Source of the DNA: Azolla caroliniana
Taxonomy: Eukaryota; Polypodiophyta
Length of the DNA stretch: 64,000 bases
Assembly: GCA_043228905.1 (NCBI GenBank)
Contig: JBHGNT010000020.1
Span: 7,006,001-7,070,000 of the forward strand
Reading direction: 5' to 3'
Part shown: positions 10,411 through 19,867 of the stretch, piece by piece
Layout: every line of letters begins with the position of its first letter
How positions within the stretch are numbered: position 1 is the first letter of the stretch
The notes under the pieces: generated by a model
The model's input: the letters and a program-made list of their open reading frames with translations, nothing else
Database searches by the model: none
Told to the model about the DNA's origin: nothing
Program-made: the position numbers and the translations under genes

Positions 10411-10895
10411 CTGGACAAATGGGTAAATGGGTTCCGGGTTAAACCCTATTATGGGCCCATGACACTAAACCCGTTCCATCAGGTGGAGACCGACGCGGTA
10501 ACCGGAAGCGGCAAGCAATTGGCCGGCAACCAAGAGGAGCCGGTGTTACTAGACAACCGGGACTAATGCTTAATTAAAAAAAAAAAAAAAAACATCATGC
10601 ATAGGCGAGAAGTAAACGGGCAAATTGAAAAGGTATGTGGTTGGTGGCTAATTAAATCCTATTTAAAAGCACACCATGTGTCAACCGACTGCTATTATAG
10701 TACACGACGTGCATGCGCGAGAATTGAGAAAAGGCGCCAAGCATGGAGAGACAAAACCTCCGCCTCGTAGAGTCCCTCTCATTTCGCGAGAATAGAGCAC
10801 TAAGCGCACAGAGGTGATTAAGAGTGATCAGACAAACGCAAGAAGAACACACATACGTACCAATTCTACCAAGTCCCACAGACTCAGACGACGAT
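10411..10895 (+). other. GyA-1 spacer between pol and extra ORF
   Basis: Non-coding, shared with GyA-2 39860-40132 plus 51801-51831 and 52879-53020. It carries an A-run (10577-10592), a TATA-like CCTATTTAAAAGC (10659-10671) and a leader to the ATG at 10896. The TATA-like box 220-240 bp before the second ORF could be a promoter for that ORF; this is inference. Confidence 0.5.
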
Positions 10896-11814
10896 ATGGA
10901 ACACATGGCACTCTCGGAAGCGGCCAATAAATGGTTCAAGGGTTGGAAGGGTTCCTAAGAATCGTTGAGGCACCTCCGCACGACAAGGTAGAGAAAGTCG
11001 TGCAGGAGATTGATACGGAGGTCATCACAGAAGAGGCCATCCGCACCATGACTGGCTTATCGGAGGGTGGAATATTCTCGATTGACAACCCTTCACCGAA
11101 CACCGAAGATGCTCACGAAGTTCTTCGGTGAGTACTCCCTAGACAGCAAGGCGTACCGCACACAAGGCGGCGAGGACGCTCTATTCAGAGAAATCGCTCG
11201 TGTGCTTCATAAGTATGGGCATGTACATGTACACCCCTGACCCTCGGCTATGCCAAAGAATAGAACCGATTTTATTATAGCGACTTATGAGGGAGTACAG
11301 GTGGATTGGCCGGTGATCATCACTGACGGTCTGAGTGCAACCATAGACTCAATAAAGGATGGAAAGAAGATGTGGACGGCGGTGGCGCAATGGCTCACTC
11401 TTTTAGCGCCACCGGTAGAGCCGATACATCCGAAGAAGTGGGGGAGACCGACGGAATCAACCCCCAACCAATCTTCAAAAAGGCAGCAACTCTTGGCTAA
11501 ACAAGTGATCGGATGGAAAGTGGTTGACTCCTCATAGAAGGCGAAGGAACAACCTAGTCAGAAGCATATGGTAGAGAAGGAGACACCGGTGGAAACACCG
11601 GTGAGACCCTTAAAAATTAAGTTGCGCTAGCCGGAACAACAATCAGAACAACAACAAGAGCAAGACCCCTTGGCGGCGTTAATCAATAGCGGAACCCTAG
11701 ATGAGGAGCAGGAAGAAGAACTTGTCGAGCACATATTACGTCACAAACAGACACGCGACGAGGGCCACAAAGGGGAGGAATCAAGTCTGGTAAAGGACAG
11801 TATACCAAAAACGG
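10896..11814 (+). pseudogene. GyA-1 extra ORF (downstream of integrase), N-terminal part
   Basis: The ATG at 10896 starts MEHMALSEAANKWF. After a small deletion the next frame reads GFLRIVEAPPHDKVEKVVQ, EEAIRTMTGLSEGGIFSIDN, and later MPKNRTDFIIATYEGVQVDW and IITDGLSATIDSIKDGKKMW. GyA-2 (53021-53730) has the same blocks, for example APPHDEVEEVV and IIATYTRVQVGW. The protein family is not recognised. It is not an envelope: no signal peptide or membrane segment is visible. Several stops and shifts; SoT-5 interrupts at 11815. Confidence 0.7.
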
Positions 11815-12124
11815 TGTCGTGTGGTTTTTCACACACGATATGAAAACTAGTAAAATAATTATTTACGATTAGCTTAATATATTGATATGGAAAGATAGAT
11901 GTATTCAAGAGCTTCATAATGTATTTTACTATGCATGAATTGGATAAATAAGTATCAAGTTATGTGAGTGAGAAGTTTGAAGAGAAAAAGAAAAAGAAAA
12001 ATACAAACTGTGAGATATCCCACATAGATAGGTCAACATTGGAACCCAGGATATATAAGGGAAACCAAAACATATTCATTCTATTAATGTGTGGAGCACA
12101 GAATGTTCAAGGTGACTTGGGCTA

Positions 12125-12345
12125 CATTGTGTGGTGTGCACGCTTTGGGTGTACACACGTATGCACGACCGTGTTGACGGTTCGGGCATACGCGTGTGTG
12201 CAAGTTTCAGGCGTACGCATGCACGACTGCGTGTATGCGTACACGGTGCGGGTTGGACGCATGCGTGCGTGCGTACATTGCGCGGTCAGGACTTTTGCGC
12301 GCAAACGCGTCTATGGTTTGGTTGGGACGCACGTACGGATTGCGC
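12125..12345. repeat. CpG/TG-rich alternating purine-pyrimidine patch
   Basis: About 220 bp rich in GTACGC, GCATGC, GTGCGTGCGTAC and ACGCATGCGTGC, with long purine-pyrimidine alternation. SoT-4 has no counterpart between its matching flanks (CTTGAGCTAAACT near 52185), so this is an expansion private to SoT-5. Such alternation can adopt Z-form DNA; function unknown. Confidence 0.7.
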
Positions 12346-12399
12346 ATAAGCTAAACTTTATGGATGATTCTGTCATTTGGCCGAATTATACGGACAGTC

Positions 12400-12540
12400 G
12401 CATGCAACCAAAAGCCAAGGCCATGCAACTAAAAGTAAAAGGCATGCATCTAAAAATGGAAGCATGCAACTAAAAATAGAGGCCATTCAACTAAAAATAG
12501 AGGCCATGCAACTAAAAGTGGGCATGCAAAGTAACATTCA
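12400..12540. repeat. GCATGCAACTAAAAATAGA minisatellite
   Basis: Six to seven imperfect copies of a 20-22 bp unit with core ATGCAACTAAAA, in opposite orientation to the patch at 2500-2580. Confidence 0.75.
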
Positions 12541-12612
12541 GGAGGAGGATCAACAAAGAGCTTGATATATGTCCCATTTTTTCCAGCTAGTTTTTTTTTT
12601 TCCTTCTTCTTG

Positions 12613-12955
12613 TTGGGAGACAGGTCCCTCCGGATGGGAAGGGAGAAGAACAATGCCGACGAACAATCTCGGCCGAGGCCGAAACCGGAAGAGGAGTACC
12701 CGGCTACGGAGAGTCGGATGGTGCAGATCCAGTATGAACCGGATGAGGAGTACCCGGCTACGGAGAGCCGGATGGTGCTGACCCGGTATGAACCGGATGA
12801 GGAGTACCCGGCTACGGAGAGCCGGATGGTGCAGACCCGATATGAACCGGATGAGGAGTACCCGACTATGGAGAGTCGGATGGTGCAGACCCGGTATGAA
12901 CCGGATGAGGAGACATATTGGTAAATATGTTTCTGAGAGTCCATCGAGGCTATAT
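12613..12955 (+). mobile_element. CoA-family copia LTR fragment with 54-bp minisatellite
   Basis: Begins TGTTGGGAGACAGGTCCC, like the inner end of the antisense CoA solo LTR at 36422-37364, and ends inside GGCTATATT, where complete CoA LTRs continue. It contains four complete copies of a 54-bp unit (12691-12906; unit starts at 12691, 12745, 12799, 12853). The 54-bp length keeps one frame open, giving a false 18-residue repeat protein. The 3' third of the LTR is lost at the junction back to GyA-1. Confidence 0.8.
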
Positions 12956-13718
12956 TCTGAAAGACGAAAAACAGGCCGCGGAGAATAAGTTCGAAGATGG
13001 GGTTGGGGCGAATCCATGATTTGGTGCTGACATGGAGAAACCGGACGAAGAGACTAGTGGAAGAAAGTTCGGTTCAATGGTGGTCTAAATGGGTTAAGCA
13101 GGCAGCGGAGTTACAATTGCTGAGAGCGGATGCGGAGAATTAGAGGAAGGACGACGACGATTTCTATAAACTGGACGCGGAGAACATTCTAGCCATAAGG
13201 GAGGAATTGTCAGACGACTTCCTATCGTTAGCTAGGGAACAATTGGCAATGGTGAGTTGATTGGTGGAACAGTTGGACGACGACCAACTGTATACACAAC
13301 TCCAGTTCGAGCGGTATGAATGAGAATGGTGGCGAGAAGAGGTGGCCAAAATAACTGGGGCAATCAATATCAGTGACGAAGAGCAGTCTTCGGAGCAGGT
13401 GCCGAATGAAGCCGGAATTGGGGGAAGCCAGCTGAACAAAACTCCAGAGGAGCAGCCGAAGGATGAAAACCTGCACAACGGAAACCATCAATAGGAGGAG
13501 CCTAAACCAACAGTACTAGAACCGAAAGCCTCGAGACTAGTGGAACCGGACAGACCAGAGCAGTAGGAGTAGGAGCAGCAGTAGCAGACGACGATGGAGC
13601 AGCTACCCGATGAGCATTTAGAACCCTTGGACTAGAGCATTCTGGACATTTTGGAGAAAGATTGAAGGGCGAACCGTGGGATTTGACGTACAAGGTATTG
13701 TCCCACGGGCGTGCCATG
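12956..13718 (+). pseudogene. GyA-1 extra ORF, C-terminal coiled-coil part
   Basis: Reads LVEESSVQWWSKWVKQAAEL, then LDAENILAIREELSDDFLSL, AREQLAMVS and LVEQLDDDQLYTQLQFERYE, followed by an acidic tail rich in E, Q and P. The IREELSDDF...LDDDQL...FERYE signature is shared with GyA-2 (55200-55500) and, diverged, with GyA-3 (29900-30070). Four or more in-frame stops. Sequence between the N-terminal part and this block (about 400 codons in GyA-2) is absent here. Confidence 0.75.
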
Positions 13719-14204
13719 TGTTGATCGACAAAGACTTAAAAGCCGGATAAAGTCCACAGTGGGAAAGGGATAATTATTTTAGAACCAGGAGTTGTTATCT
13801 ATAATTATTATATTTTGAGAAGCGAACGGATGGACCCGGAATCGGTATGCCGATCCGGATCCGAACCGGTTCGTGGCCGGTTGCTGGTTGGCACCGGTTC
13901 ATAACCCAGAGCCGGTGACCTATAAAAGGACCCAGTTAGATTGTAATCAGATAGCGGTTAATTAATGAAAGTGTTGTTGTTCTACATCTTGTTTAATCTT
14001 TGAAGCTTTAGTTAATTACCGTTCTATGCTTAATAGAATCTATCTTACGCGTGTATTATAATCATTAACCACGCCGGTTCGTAGCCGGTTAGGAATACGT
14101 TTGTATCACGGTCTACGCCGACCCCACTTGCACCACCCCTTTAGTGAAGTGTCCTAGAGGGACACCCTGTGTTAGGGCTAGTCCTGCCCCAAGGAGTAAC
14201 AACA
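13719..14204 (+). repeat. GyA-1 3' LTR
   Basis: Begins TGTTGATCGACAAAG after the shared ACGGGCGTGCCATG boundary and ends near GAGTAACAACA. It keeps the family blocks: GAGTTGTTAT, AGCGAACGGATGGACC, GACCTATAAAAGGACC (promoter, near 13920) and GTGTTAGGGC..GTCC near the end. The exact last base is uncertain by 3 nt. Confidence 0.88.
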
Positions 14205-14217
14205 CATGTAGAGGCGA

Positions 14218-14526
14218 TGTCATGATATGGCAAGACTCCAACCCATGACCTTAGGTTATATGGGTCGAGCTCTTGACCATTATATTATCTATTGTAATAC
14301 GTAGGATATTATTTTCATTTACATTTTGTTATAGGAAATCAATGTATATTCCAGATTTCTCTGAAACATTCTAGAAGCTTCAGGATTACTCGTGAGAACA
14401 CTATAAAAGAGGGCACTAGGCATTATGTTGAACCAAATTGGTTCAACGCCAGTCTTTAGCCTCATAGCCCTTTTGTACTTACTCTTCTTATAATATATAA
14501 TCTGTTATCATCATCTCTCGTCCTCG

Positions 14527-14570
<44 letters not shown>

Positions 14571-14695
14571 CTCTTCCTCTCTCGGGAGTCTTACGCAGTC
14601 CCATCCCCTTAGTACTAATAGTACTTCCCTTCTCTAGTACTAATTCTCTCTCTATTTAGTACTAATCCTATCTCTGTTTAGTACTATTCCTGGCA
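14218..14695 (+). repeat. GyS-1 5' LTR
   Basis: 478 bp, TGTCATGATATGG...ATTCCTGGCA. TATAAAAG at 14402-14409; the palindrome-like TTGAACCAAATTGGTTCAA at 14428-14446; a CT repeat at 14529-14573; three TTAGTACTAAT motifs near the 3' end. Confidence 0.97.
14402..14446 (+). promoter_or_regulatory. GyS-1 promoter and candidate self-primer at transcript start
   Basis: TATAAAAG starts at 14402 and AAATTGGTTCAA occupies 14435-14446, 33 nt downstream, where the transcript should begin. This 12-mer is the exact reverse complement of 14698-14709 just inside the LTR. The spacing and 12-mer are identical in the 3' LTR (19679 and 19712-19723) and in the solo LTR (698 and 731-742). Confidence 0.75.
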
Positions 14696-14697
14696 GT

Positions 14698-14709
14698 TTG
14701 AACCAATTT
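14698..14709 (+). promoter_or_regulatory. GyS-1 primer binding site, self-complementary type
   Basis: TTGAACCAATTT begins 2 nt after the LTR end. It does not start with TGG, which a site pairing with a tRNA CCA end needs, and instead pairs over 12 of 12 bases with the presumed 5' end of the element's own RNA. This is how Tf1 and sushi-group elements prime minus-strand synthesis. Confidence 0.72.
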
Positions 14710-14767
14710 TTCCTTCTGTCTCTCTCCCTTCATACTAATCTCTTATTTCTCTTTTCTTTTCATCCCA

Positions 14768-15918
14768 TGGCCACAGTTAGCGCTCAGGAATATCAATCTG
14801 TTTTCTCGGAGTTTCAATGCCTAAAAGAGAAGTTCCTTGCTTTGGAACAAGAAAATCAACGGTTGTTGGGGGATCTTCAACAAATCTCCTTAGAAAAGCA
14901 GCAAACGCAACAACAACATGGGGAACTTGCATTACGCGTGCAACAACTCGAAGCAACCATCGTAGCGATGCAACAACAAAGCCCCGGAACACAAGGGATT
15001 CATAAGGAACCCAAGATTGGCCTTCCCACGAAGTTCGATGGAACACGATCGCAATTTAGAGGGTTCCTTAATCAGGTACGATTAGTTATTCAAATGCATC
15101 CTTCCCGATATCCTACCGATGCATCACGAGTGGGTTTAGTAGGGACGCTGTTAAGTGGCTCAACGTTGGCATGGTTCGCTCCACTGTTGGAAAAGGAGTC
15201 TCCATTACTCAACAACTTTGAAGAGTTTATAGGTGAGTTTAAAGCATGGTTTGGGGATACTGACAGCATAAGGACCACAATCAACAAAATCCGGCGATTA
15301 CGTCAAGGAGATCGTCCAGCCTCTGCATATGCTGCAGATTTCCGTGTACTTGCCGCTGACATCCCTTAGGATGATCAAGCGCTGATGGAGCAATTTCGTT
15401 ATGGTTTACGCAACGATGTCAAGGATTTACTCTTGACTTTCCCCGAAGAGCCAAAGTCCTTAACAGAAGCAATCAGTCGCGCGGTAAGATGTAATAACCG
15501 CCTCTTTGAGCGACGTTCGGAACGACAGCTACAGATGCCGAGGGCAAGATCAGAGCCCACCTACGCCTCAATGGTAGCAAAACCTTTACCCAGGGAGTAC
15601 TATAATGCGCCTCCAGTGAATACTCCGACTCTGATGGAGATTGACACTACACGTCGTCGAGGACCATTATCCGAAGAAGAAAAGCAGCGACGCCGAACAA
15701 ATCGACTATGTCTCTACTGCGGTGGACCAGGACACATTGCAATCAATTGTCCCCATAGGCCAAGAAGACAGGTAAACCAAATAGTTGTTAGTTCTAATTG
15801 TACTAAACCTGAGCCTATTACAGTAGGGATATCTGATAGTACTAATAGTACTAATAGCCTAGATCTAGCGAACAAATTTGATGTCCTTAGTCAGTTAGAA
15901 GAAGAGTTAAACGACTAA
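14768..15918 (+). pseudogene. GyS-1 gag (capsid and nucleocapsid), one internal stop
   Basis: ATG at 14768 opens MATVSAQEYQSVFSEF; an earlier in-frame start at about 14698 would lie in the primer site and is unlikely. A coiled coil (residues 15-75, LEQENQRLLGDL, Q-rich) is followed by a capsid domain: PTKFDGTRSQFRGFLNQV, ASRVGLVGTLLSGSTLAWF, LRQGDRPASAYAADFRVLA. TAG at 15367-15369 interrupts, then ALMEQFRYGLRNDVKDLLL. The zinc knuckle CLYCGGPGHIAINC lies at 15709-15750. Length about 380 residues. The capsid resembles sushi/RTL-type gag. A single base change explains the stop. Confidence 0.9.
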
Positions 15919-17768
15919 GTCCAGCCAAAATAGGAGCCGTTTGGTTGGACAACCCTAGATCTGTGCAGCCCATTAGTGGTTCCATTCCCTCTAAGCATGT
16001 TAGCAATATGTTCGTAGCCCAAGTAACAATTAGTACTAAAAGTACCCCTCCAGTACACGTCTTAGCACTTCTAGACTCCGGAGCTAATTCTTGCTTTATG
16101 GATAGGAATTTTGCCCAAGCTCATCAGATATCTCTTAGAAAACTTTCGTGTCCAGCCTCTGTAGTCGTCATTGATGGTCGTCCCATTGCTTCCGGAAATA
16201 TCATAGAAGAGTCAGAACCCGTTAATATTGTCCTAGATAACTTAGCATGTGTAGTATCATTTAACATTATTAGTATCCCAGAACACCCCATCGTTTTGGG
16301 ATTACCATGGTTCGAGTTACATAACCCAGACATAGATTGGAGAACAAGAGAAATCCAGTGTCGACAAACCCGAGGATCTACTCAGAAGATTGCCACCATT
16401 TCACTACATCAGTTGCGGGAAGAAGGACGCAAGGAAGAAATGTTTCTCTTCGCAATATCACTAAAACCCTCCGACACCATTAAAGAGGAGTCCACCGTTC
16501 AGCTTCCAAAGAAGTATCATCATTATGCCGATGTATTCGATAAAGTACGAGCCAATACACTTCCTCACCATCGACCATATGATTGCCCCATCGATTTACA
16601 ACCGGGGAAAGAGCCACCATGGGGACCGATCTACAATTTGTCACCAACCGAGCTAGAAGTCCTTCGAGCCTATATAGAGGAGAACTTGGAGAATGGATTC
16701 ATTCGACATTCGAAATCTCCAGCCGGCGCACCCATTTTCTTCATCAAGAAAAAGGATGGCTCACTTTGTCTGGTGGTAGACTACCGTGGCTTGAATAAAG
16801 TTACAATCCGCAATAGGTATGCACTTCCCCTTATCTCAAGTCTTTTAGAACGGATCAATGGTGCCAGGTTCTTCACAAAGATCGACTTACAGGGGGCCTA
16901 TAACCTCGTACGGATCCGACCAGGAGATGAATGGAAGACCGCGTTCCGCACTAGATATGGGCACTTCGAGTATACGGTCATGCCGTTCGGCCTCACTAAT
17001 GCGCCAACCGTCTTCCAGCACATGGCAAATGATATATTCCGAGATCTCTTGGATGTGTGTCTGATCATCTACTTGGATGATCTACTGGTTTATTCAAAAA
17101 CCGAAGAAGAGCATGATTCTCATGTACTATTAGTACTAAAACGACTTCGAGAACATGGTCTTTACGCAAAGCTAGAAAAATGTAGTTTTGGGTGCAACAA
17201 AGTGGAATTTCTCAGCTACGTCATTTCCTCAGAAGGCATCTCCATGAACCCAGCTAAGGTCAAGACAGTGGTAGAATGGCAGGCTCTGCGTTCGGTGCGG
17301 GATGTGCAATGCTTTTTCGGGTTTGACAATTTTTACCGAAAGTTTATACAAGATTACTCAAAGCTCGTTCTGCCTCTCACATAGCTTACCAGGAAGGGAC
17401 AATCGTTTGTTTGGTCTGAAGAAGCAGATATGGCTTTCGAGAGTCTTAAAAAGGCATTTACATCAGCTCCAATTCTAGCTCATGTCGATGCGGAACTACC
17501 ATTCATTATCGAAGCTGACGCATCGGATTTCGCATTGGGGAGCATTCTGTCACAACAGGGGAATGATGAGAAGCTACATCCTGTGGCTTTTCACTCACGC
17601 AAGTTTGACGCCGCCGAAATCAATTACGAAATTCATGATAAGGAGCTATTAGCAATAGTGGACTCGTTTATGCAATGGAGGCATTTTTTAGAGGGGTCCT
17701 CCCATCAAGTCACTGTATTCAGTGATCATAAAAACCTTGCCTACTTTCAGGATGCTCGAGTGTTAAAT
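15891..17768 (+). pseudogene. GyS-1 pol: protease, reverse transcriptase and RNase H
   Basis: Protease: LALLDSGANSCFMD (Asp near 16073) and IVLGLPWFELHNPDIDW. RT: GKEPPWGPIYNLSPTELEV, NGFIRHSKSPAGAPIFFIKK, FFTKIDLQGAYNLVRI (catalytic Asp), FGLTNAPTVFQH and IIYLDDLLVYSK (YLDD at 17070-17081). TAG at 17382-17384 lies in the RT connection; RNase H follows with IIEADASDFALGSILSQQ, FHSRKFDAAEINYEIHDKELLAI and VFSDHKNLAYF. A TGA at 17769-17771 ends this part. The stops look like C-to-T changes (CAG to TAG, CGA to TGA). Confidence 0.93.
15906..15950 (+). promoter_or_regulatory. Candidate -1 ribosomal frameshift signal at GyS-1 gag/pol junction
   Basis: GTTAAAC (15906-15912) sits in the gag frame as G-TTA-AAC, two codons before the gag stop (15916-15918). 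Pol is open in the -1 frame from 15891. After a 6-nt spacer, GTCCAGCC (15919-15926) pairs with GGTTGGAC (15943-15950), an 8-bp stem with one G-U pair and a 16-nt loop. Loop bases GGAGCC (15933-15938) could pair with GGTTCC (15978-15983) as a pseudoknot. GUUAAAC is a known slippery heptamer in arteriviruses. Confidence 0.7.
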
Positions 17769-17771
17769 TGA

Positions 17772-19502
17772 CGTCAAGCTCGGTGGGCCCACTTCCTCAC
17801 GCGTTTCGACTTCAAAATTACATATCGTCCGGGGAAGCACCAAGGGAAGGCAGATGCATTATCACGGCGTTCGTATCTAACACCGTGTCCCGGCGAGCCG
17901 GCTTTTGATAACCAAAAGCAAGTAATCTGGGGACCGGCACGACTGCAAGCAACACAGGTTTTTGGCATGCCCATGGATTCCCACGTTATCAATATCATAC
18001 GTGCGGACCTGAAGACAAATGTTTTCGCCCAAGCTATACTAGCACAGATTGATCCCTCTCGAGCGTCGTGTTCACAGTCACAACCACCAGGTACGGACTA
18101 TCGGCAATTCAAATACCATGATGGATTACTCTTCTTTAAAGAACTTTTGTATGTTCCTAATGGTTCTTGCCGCCTTCGAGTAGTACAAAACTGTCATGAC
18201 ACATATACAGCTGGGCATTTTGGTAGTACTAAAACATTAGATTTAGTACAACGATCATTCTGGTGGCCCCGTATGCGACAATTTGTCGAAGATTTTGTTC
18301 GGACTTGTGATACATGCTGCAGAGCGAAAATGCCGAGGCATCATCTCTATGGTTTATTAGAACCATTACCAATTCCAAGCAAGCCATGGCAATCCATTGC
18401 TCTCGACTTCATCACAAATCTTCCAGTCTCTAAGGGGTTGAATGTGATTCTAACAGTGGTAGATCGATATATGAAGATGGCTCATTTCTTGCCATGTACT
18501 AAGGAAATCTCAAGTGAAGACCCCGCCGAAATTGTCATGCGTGAAGTATGTCGGCATCATGGACTCCCCGATAGTATCGTCAGCGATCGTGGACCCCAGT
18601 TCGTGTCAAAATTCTGGAAGCACCTTTTTAAAATGCTCAAGGTCACTTGTAACCTCTCCTCCGGCTACCACCCACAAACCGACGGCCAAGCCGAACGAAC
18701 AAATCAAACGCTGGAGCAGTATTTGCGGTGCTTTCTCAGCTATCATCAGGATAACTGGGTAGATATTCTCCACTTCGCCGAATTTTCCTATAATAACTCT
18801 ATCCACGCATCCACTAAAGTTTCGCCATTTTATGCTTATACGGGATGTCACCCTCGGTGGAGTGTACTTGAAACCCCAGAGGTGTCCATAAATCCTTGCG
18901 CGGAGGATCGTTTGGAGCAGTTACGCAAGATACAAGCTGATTTATGTACTCATCTCCAGCAAGCTCAACAAACACACAAGGTCTACGCAGATCGTCATCG
19001 ACTTCCATCTAGTTTTAACATTGGAGATTGGGTGTGGCTGCTACGACGACAAATCAAGACTACTCGCCCATGTGAGAAGTTGGATTATCGGCGATTAGGT
19101 CCTTTCCGTATTATCGGGAAGATTAATGATGTCGCTTTTCTTCTCGATCTACCTCCTCAACTTCGGATACATCCGGTGTTTCATAGTTCTCTCCTTGAAC
19201 CCTATCACGAGAGCACCATCCCAGGGCGTATTCTACAACCTCCACCCCCGATTGAGCTTGAAGATGGACCGGAGTACGAGGTTGCCGCCATCCTTGATTC
19301 CAAGATTGTTCGCAACAAGCTCTACTATCTAGTCGATTGGCTAGGCTATAGTCCCAGCGAACGTACTTGGGAACCGATCGAGAATGTGACCAATGCTCGT
19401 GCACTTCTTGAAGATTTCCATCGGCAATATCCACACAAACCGGGTCCTCCATCCAAAATGACTCGTGACACTCGTCGTTTTAAAGGGGGGATAGTGTCAT
19501 GA
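17772..19502 (+). pseudogene. GyS-1 pol: integrase and chromodomain
   Basis: The frame continues through WAHFLTRFDFKI and RPGKHQGKADALSRR to the integrase zinc region (HDTYTAGHFGSTKTLDL...FWWPRM...CDTCC, 18195-18325), the catalytic core (SIALDFITNLPVSKGLN with the first Asp; IVSDRGPQFVSKFWK with the second; YHPQTDGQAERTNQTLE with Glu), and a GPF/Y-type tail (YRRLGPFRIIGKIND, HPVFHSSLLEPY). The last 60 residues are a chromodomain (EVAAILDSKIVRNKLYYLV, DWLGYSPSERTWEP, 19270-19440), which binds modified histone tails and guides integration. The stop at 19500-19502 lies inside the 3' LTR. Confidence 0.95.
19481..19494 (+). promoter_or_regulatory. GyS-1 polypurine tract
   Basis: TAAAGGGGGGATAG lies directly before the 3' LTR and overlaps the end of pol. 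It is the presumptive plus-strand primer. Confidence 0.85.
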
Positions 19503-19803
19503 TATGGCAAGACTCGAACCCATGACCTTAGGTTATATGGGTCAAGCTCTTGACCATTATATCATCTATTGTAATACGTAGGATATTATTTTCATTTACA
19601 TTTTGTTATAGGAAATCAATGTATATTCCAGATTTCTCTGGAACATTCTAGAAGCTTCAGGATTACTCGTGAGAACACTATAAAAGAGGGCACTAGGCAT
19701 TATGTTGAACCAAATTGGTTCAACGCCAGTCTTTAGCCTCATAGCCCTTTTGTACTTACTCTTCTTATAATATATAATCTGTTATCATCATCTCTCGTCC
19801 TCG

Positions 19804-19867
<64 letters not shown>

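Larger units (their letters stand above)
11815..12612 (+). mobile_element. SoT-5: SoT-family LTR fragment, plus orientation
   Basis: It begins TGTCGTGTGG immediately after the interrupted GyA-1 text and carries the family block ATCCCACATAGATAGG near 12018 and a GATATATAAGG box near 12050. It shares TTCAAGGTG...CTTG text with SoT-4 (near 52175). The 3' end is missing: the segment runs into a copia LTR at 12613. It holds two repeat patches listed separately. Confidence 0.75.
1..14204 (+). mobile_element. GyA-1: Ty3-gypsy element, 5' end outside window, heavily interrupted
   Basis: Pieces in the order protease, reverse transcriptase, RNase H, integrase, extra coiled-coil ORF and 3' LTR lie in one orientation and become continuous once five or more inserts are removed. 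The same order occurs in GyA-2 (32545-56421), which supplied the reference for joining the pieces. Integrase after RNase H defines Ty3-gypsy. The 5' LTR and gag lie left of the window. All coding pieces carry stops or frameshifts, so the copy is dead. Right end taken as the end of the LTR near 14201-14204; it cannot be fixed by a TSD because the left end is missing. Confidence 0.9.
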
